NCBI GenBank assembly: GCA_963787045.1
Contig: CAWBBR010000020.1
Span: 108,430-172,429 of the forward strand
Length of the DNA: 64,000 nucleotides
Direction of reading: 5' to 3'
From: DATJGR01 sp963787045
GTDB lineage: Bacteria > Pseudomonadota > Gammaproteobacteria > Pseudomonadales > Azotimanducaceae
Position numbers and translations under genes: made by a program. The notes under the pieces are model-generated. The model was not told the origin of the DNA. It saw nothing but the letters and a program-made list of their open reading frames with translations, and did not search any database. This document shows positions 62,593 through 64,000 of this stretch, one piece after another. The number at the start of each line of letters is the position of its first letter. Within the stretch, counting starts at the first letter, position 1.

Positions 62593-63309
62593 CTAAGGAA
62601 CCTCTGCGGGATCGATGAGTCCGTGCCGACGCCAGCCGGTTTGCAGTAGCCAAGTCCGCGCGGGGGCGACTTCGCGTACGTCGGCAGGGTTTGGGGGAGC
62701 GGTGGCGATGCGCCAGCCATCGAACCAGCGGCCCGAACTCGCTGGATCGGGTTGAGCTCTAAGGTGATCGATCAAGTGTCTGGATCTGCGCCGCTGCGCG
62801 GCGTGGTGGCGGTGATTGAGTAGCACGTAACGCAATGCCCGATGGACCTCGAGCGGCGTGCGTAACGGCCGCAGGTGATAGCGACCGTCGAGCACCTTGC
62901 CGCTGCGCTGAAACAGACGGTTCGCGAGCTTGCCGATCCGCGCACCGACACTCTTCATCCCGCAGGCAATCGAATGGTTGCTGTGCGCCTCGATCAGCAG
63001 GTGCACGTGATCGCGCTGGATCGAGTAGTGCACGACCCGGAAGCCGTGCCGGACGCAGGCCTCGCTCAAGGAGGAACGGAACCTTCGCACGAACCGCGGC
63101 TGGCGCAGGCTCGGTATGCCGCGTCGCAACCGGATCGTGACATGAACCGGTAGGCGGGCGACGATGCTCTCGCGTGGCCGGTGCATGACTCTCGGTCGCA
63201 CGCCCCGCGGCCGGCCTGCGCCGTAACGCGGTCCGCCCCGTCCCGTCTTGTAGCGCATCGCATCGAGCGTCAGCTGTTCGGGTCTCTTCTTGTGTGTCGA
63301 TCGCGCCAT
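62593..63309 (-). CDS. REP-associated tyrosine transposase (RAYT, IS200-like Y1 family)
   Basis: A 238-residue transposase. VHVTIRLRRG starts the Y1 fold, YSIQRDHVHLLIEA holds the HUH (His-hydrophobic-His) metal motif, and ALRYVLLNHRHH is the helix region with a candidate catalytic Tyr. The basic GGPRYGAGRPRG N-terminus is common in RAYTs of gammaproteobacteria. The enzyme nicks and joins single-stranded DNA at palindromic REP sequences. ATG 63309 is the best start; a TTG at 63336 is in frame. Repeats crowd the DNA upstream (63316-63840). No IS ends were identified, as expected for a single-copy RAYT. Confidence 0.88.
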   Translation of the reverse strand: MARSTHKKRPEQLTLDAMRYKTGRGGPRYGAGRPRGVRPRVMHRPRESIVARLPVHVTIRLRRGIPSLRQPRFVRRFRSSLSEACVRHGFRVVHYSIQRDHVHLLIEAHSNHSIACGMKSVGARIGKLANRLFQRSGKVLDGRYHLRPLRTPLEVHRALRYVLLNHRHHAAQRRRSRHLIDHLRAQPDPASSGRWFDGWRIATAPPNPADVREVAPARTWLLQTGWRRHGLIDPAEVP

Positions 63310-63318
63310 GGAGGGAAG

Positions 63319-63839
63319 ATTAGGGCCATGGTGCAAACGGCGATGCCGGGTAACGACGCTGTGTGGGGTGCGAGATCTCGCACGGTGACGGGGTGGCTGA
63401 ATCGGGCCGGGTCGATGGGTTCGAGCGGGCTTGGTTTATGAGTGATGGGGTGGTGGTGCGATGAGCGTTGGCGTCGCATGAGATGTTGCGTCGGTTGGGC
63501 TGTTGCCGGCGATCGCTGCGGTTGGACCATCGCCCAAATCAATGCTGGGGTGTCGCGTGGGTGGGCCGTCGGGCGACCCAGATCAGCGTGGTGTGCTTAC
63601 GGATCCGAACGCCGTTGGTGCTTGAGCGGTCGCCAGAGCGCATTGATTAGGGCGATGGTCCAACCGCAGCGCCTCGCCGGCAACGGCCCAACCCGCACGA
63701 CCTTCCCCATCAACGCAGGCGCCAATTGCGCCACCCCCCATCATTAATAAACCAAGCCCGCTCGAACCAATCGACCACGCCGGGTCCGACTCGCCACATC
63801 GTCTCTTCAACCAAAACGCGGACATTGATTAGGGCCATG
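63319..63839. repeat. Cluster of four related repeat starts next to the RAYT gene
   Basis: The motif (CATT)GATTAGGGC(C/G)ATG occurs at 63319-63330 (partial), inverted at 63526-63544 (one mismatch), at 63641-63656 and at 63823-63839. The 63319 copy shares about 20 further bases with the 63641 copy (ATGGTxCAAxCG). The first one lies about 10 bases from the transposase start codon. Confidence 0.75.
63393..63797. repeat. Long imperfect inverted repeat (two about 155-bp arms)
   Basis: Left arm 63393-63544 and right arm 63641-63797 are reverse complements with small gaps. The best stretch, GGTTCGAGCGGGCTTGGTTTAT, is identical over 22 positions (63418-63439 and the complement near 63749-63770), and GCTGCGGTTGGACCATCGCC is shared at the other end. 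The spacer is about 96 bases. This looks like two copies of one mobile intergenic element in opposite orientation. Short frames here are repeat-derived. Confidence 0.82.
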
Positions 63840-64000
63840 TTTGCGGTCGGCGCCTACTAGCTTGAAGACGCTGAAACACTCGCGATCCCCTCTCCAAGCG
63901 TCACTCCCCTGATCAAACCAGCCCCGCTCACAACATCACGAACCCCGATGTCTGGAGAGAGTTCCTAGCCGGTCGCAGCGCTTCCGAGTGAGCGTCGACG
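63840..64000. other. Right-edge intergenic sequence
   Basis: No gene, hairpin or known motif recognised in the last 160 bases; lower GC than most of the window. Confidence 0.5.

Noticed and set aside
62519..62602. Short inverted repeat GGTCCCTTAG / CTAAGGAACC around the transposase 3' end as an IS end
   Set aside because: Imperfect (9 of 10), one half is the transposase stop region itself, and no partner lies at the 5' side.
63270..63825. Several 60-100-codon frames at the right end
   Set aside because: They lie in the inverted repeats and share repeat-derived peptides such as MVQPQR in both orientations.
1..64000. tRNA genes, CRISPR arrays, prophage, toxin-antitoxin or restriction/defence islands
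   Set aside because: No tRNA T-arm/acceptor pairs, regularly spaced repeats, phage structural genes or known defence proteins were found on reading both strands.

Overview
The window is a gene-dense, high-GC chromosomal segment from a bacterium that is most likely a gammaproteobacterium. The pointers are a tesA/ybbA/ybbP block, tpm, ttcA, trhO, bolA, a YheU-type gene, a tail-specific protease and a REP-associated transposase. The exact family cannot be fixed by eye; a Steroidobacter/Nevskia-like lineage is a guess. No tRNA, rRNA, CRISPR array, prophage or integrated plasmid was seen.

Layout. 1-4.6 kb: the 3' end of a LolA-like gene, two FtsX/MacB-type permeases, a LolD-like ATPase and an outer-membrane barrel protein, in one tight envelope-export operon. 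4.6-11.7 kb: lipid/acyl-CoA genes (SDR dehydrogenase, acyl-CoA dehydrogenase, acyl-CoA ligase, phasin-like protein, enoyl-CoA hydratase) and a sulfurtransferase. 11.7-20.7 kb: a YcaQ-like protein, gamma-glutamyltransferase, Tpm, an alpha/beta hydrolase, a PNPOx-like protein, Hsp20 behind a heat-shock-like promoter, aconitase AcnA and a HAD phosphatase. 20.7-25.4 kb: threonyl-tRNA synthetase behind a threonine-rich leader peptide and terminator, then Prc protease. 25.4-35 kb: FKBP isomerase, a Qnr-like pentapeptide protein, LepB, an ABC-2 exporter, DUF1244, TerC, PP2C, BolA, TrhO and an SDR. 35-43 kb: two large palindromic elements, a TetR regulator, TesA with YbbA/YbbP, a c-di-GMP enzyme and TtcA. 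43-50.8 kb: a ~2,100-residue Ser/Thr kinase-AAA-GAF-PAS-histidine kinase-receiver-Hpt protein, its likely OmpR-family partner and YheU. 51-61.2 kb: a four-gene secreted cluster (DUF11-type proteins) ending in a 2,306-residue protein with extracellular modules and a predicted C-terminal outer-membrane barrel. 61.2-64 kb: an M28-like secreted peptidase, a RAYT transposase and a nest of inverted repeats.

The most unusual items are (i) the thrS leader, which has every part of a ribosome-mediated attenuator (8 Thr codons in a 22-codon leader peptide, mutually exclusive hairpins, a terminator touching the thrS ribosome-binding site) in front of a ThrRS lacking the usual TGS domain; (ii) the DUF11/giant-barrel surface cluster, with a shared N-terminal module and a CRP-type palindrome upstream; (iii) the paired palindromes at 35.1-35.4 kb, which keep their folding but change their arm sequence; and (iv) the RAYT-associated repeats at the right end.

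Five otherwise conserved genes (histidine phosphatase, YcaQ-like, FKBP, the giant kinase, YheU) each carry a single one-base frameshift, mostly at short homopolymers. Residual assembly or sequencing indels explain this better than five independent pseudogenes.
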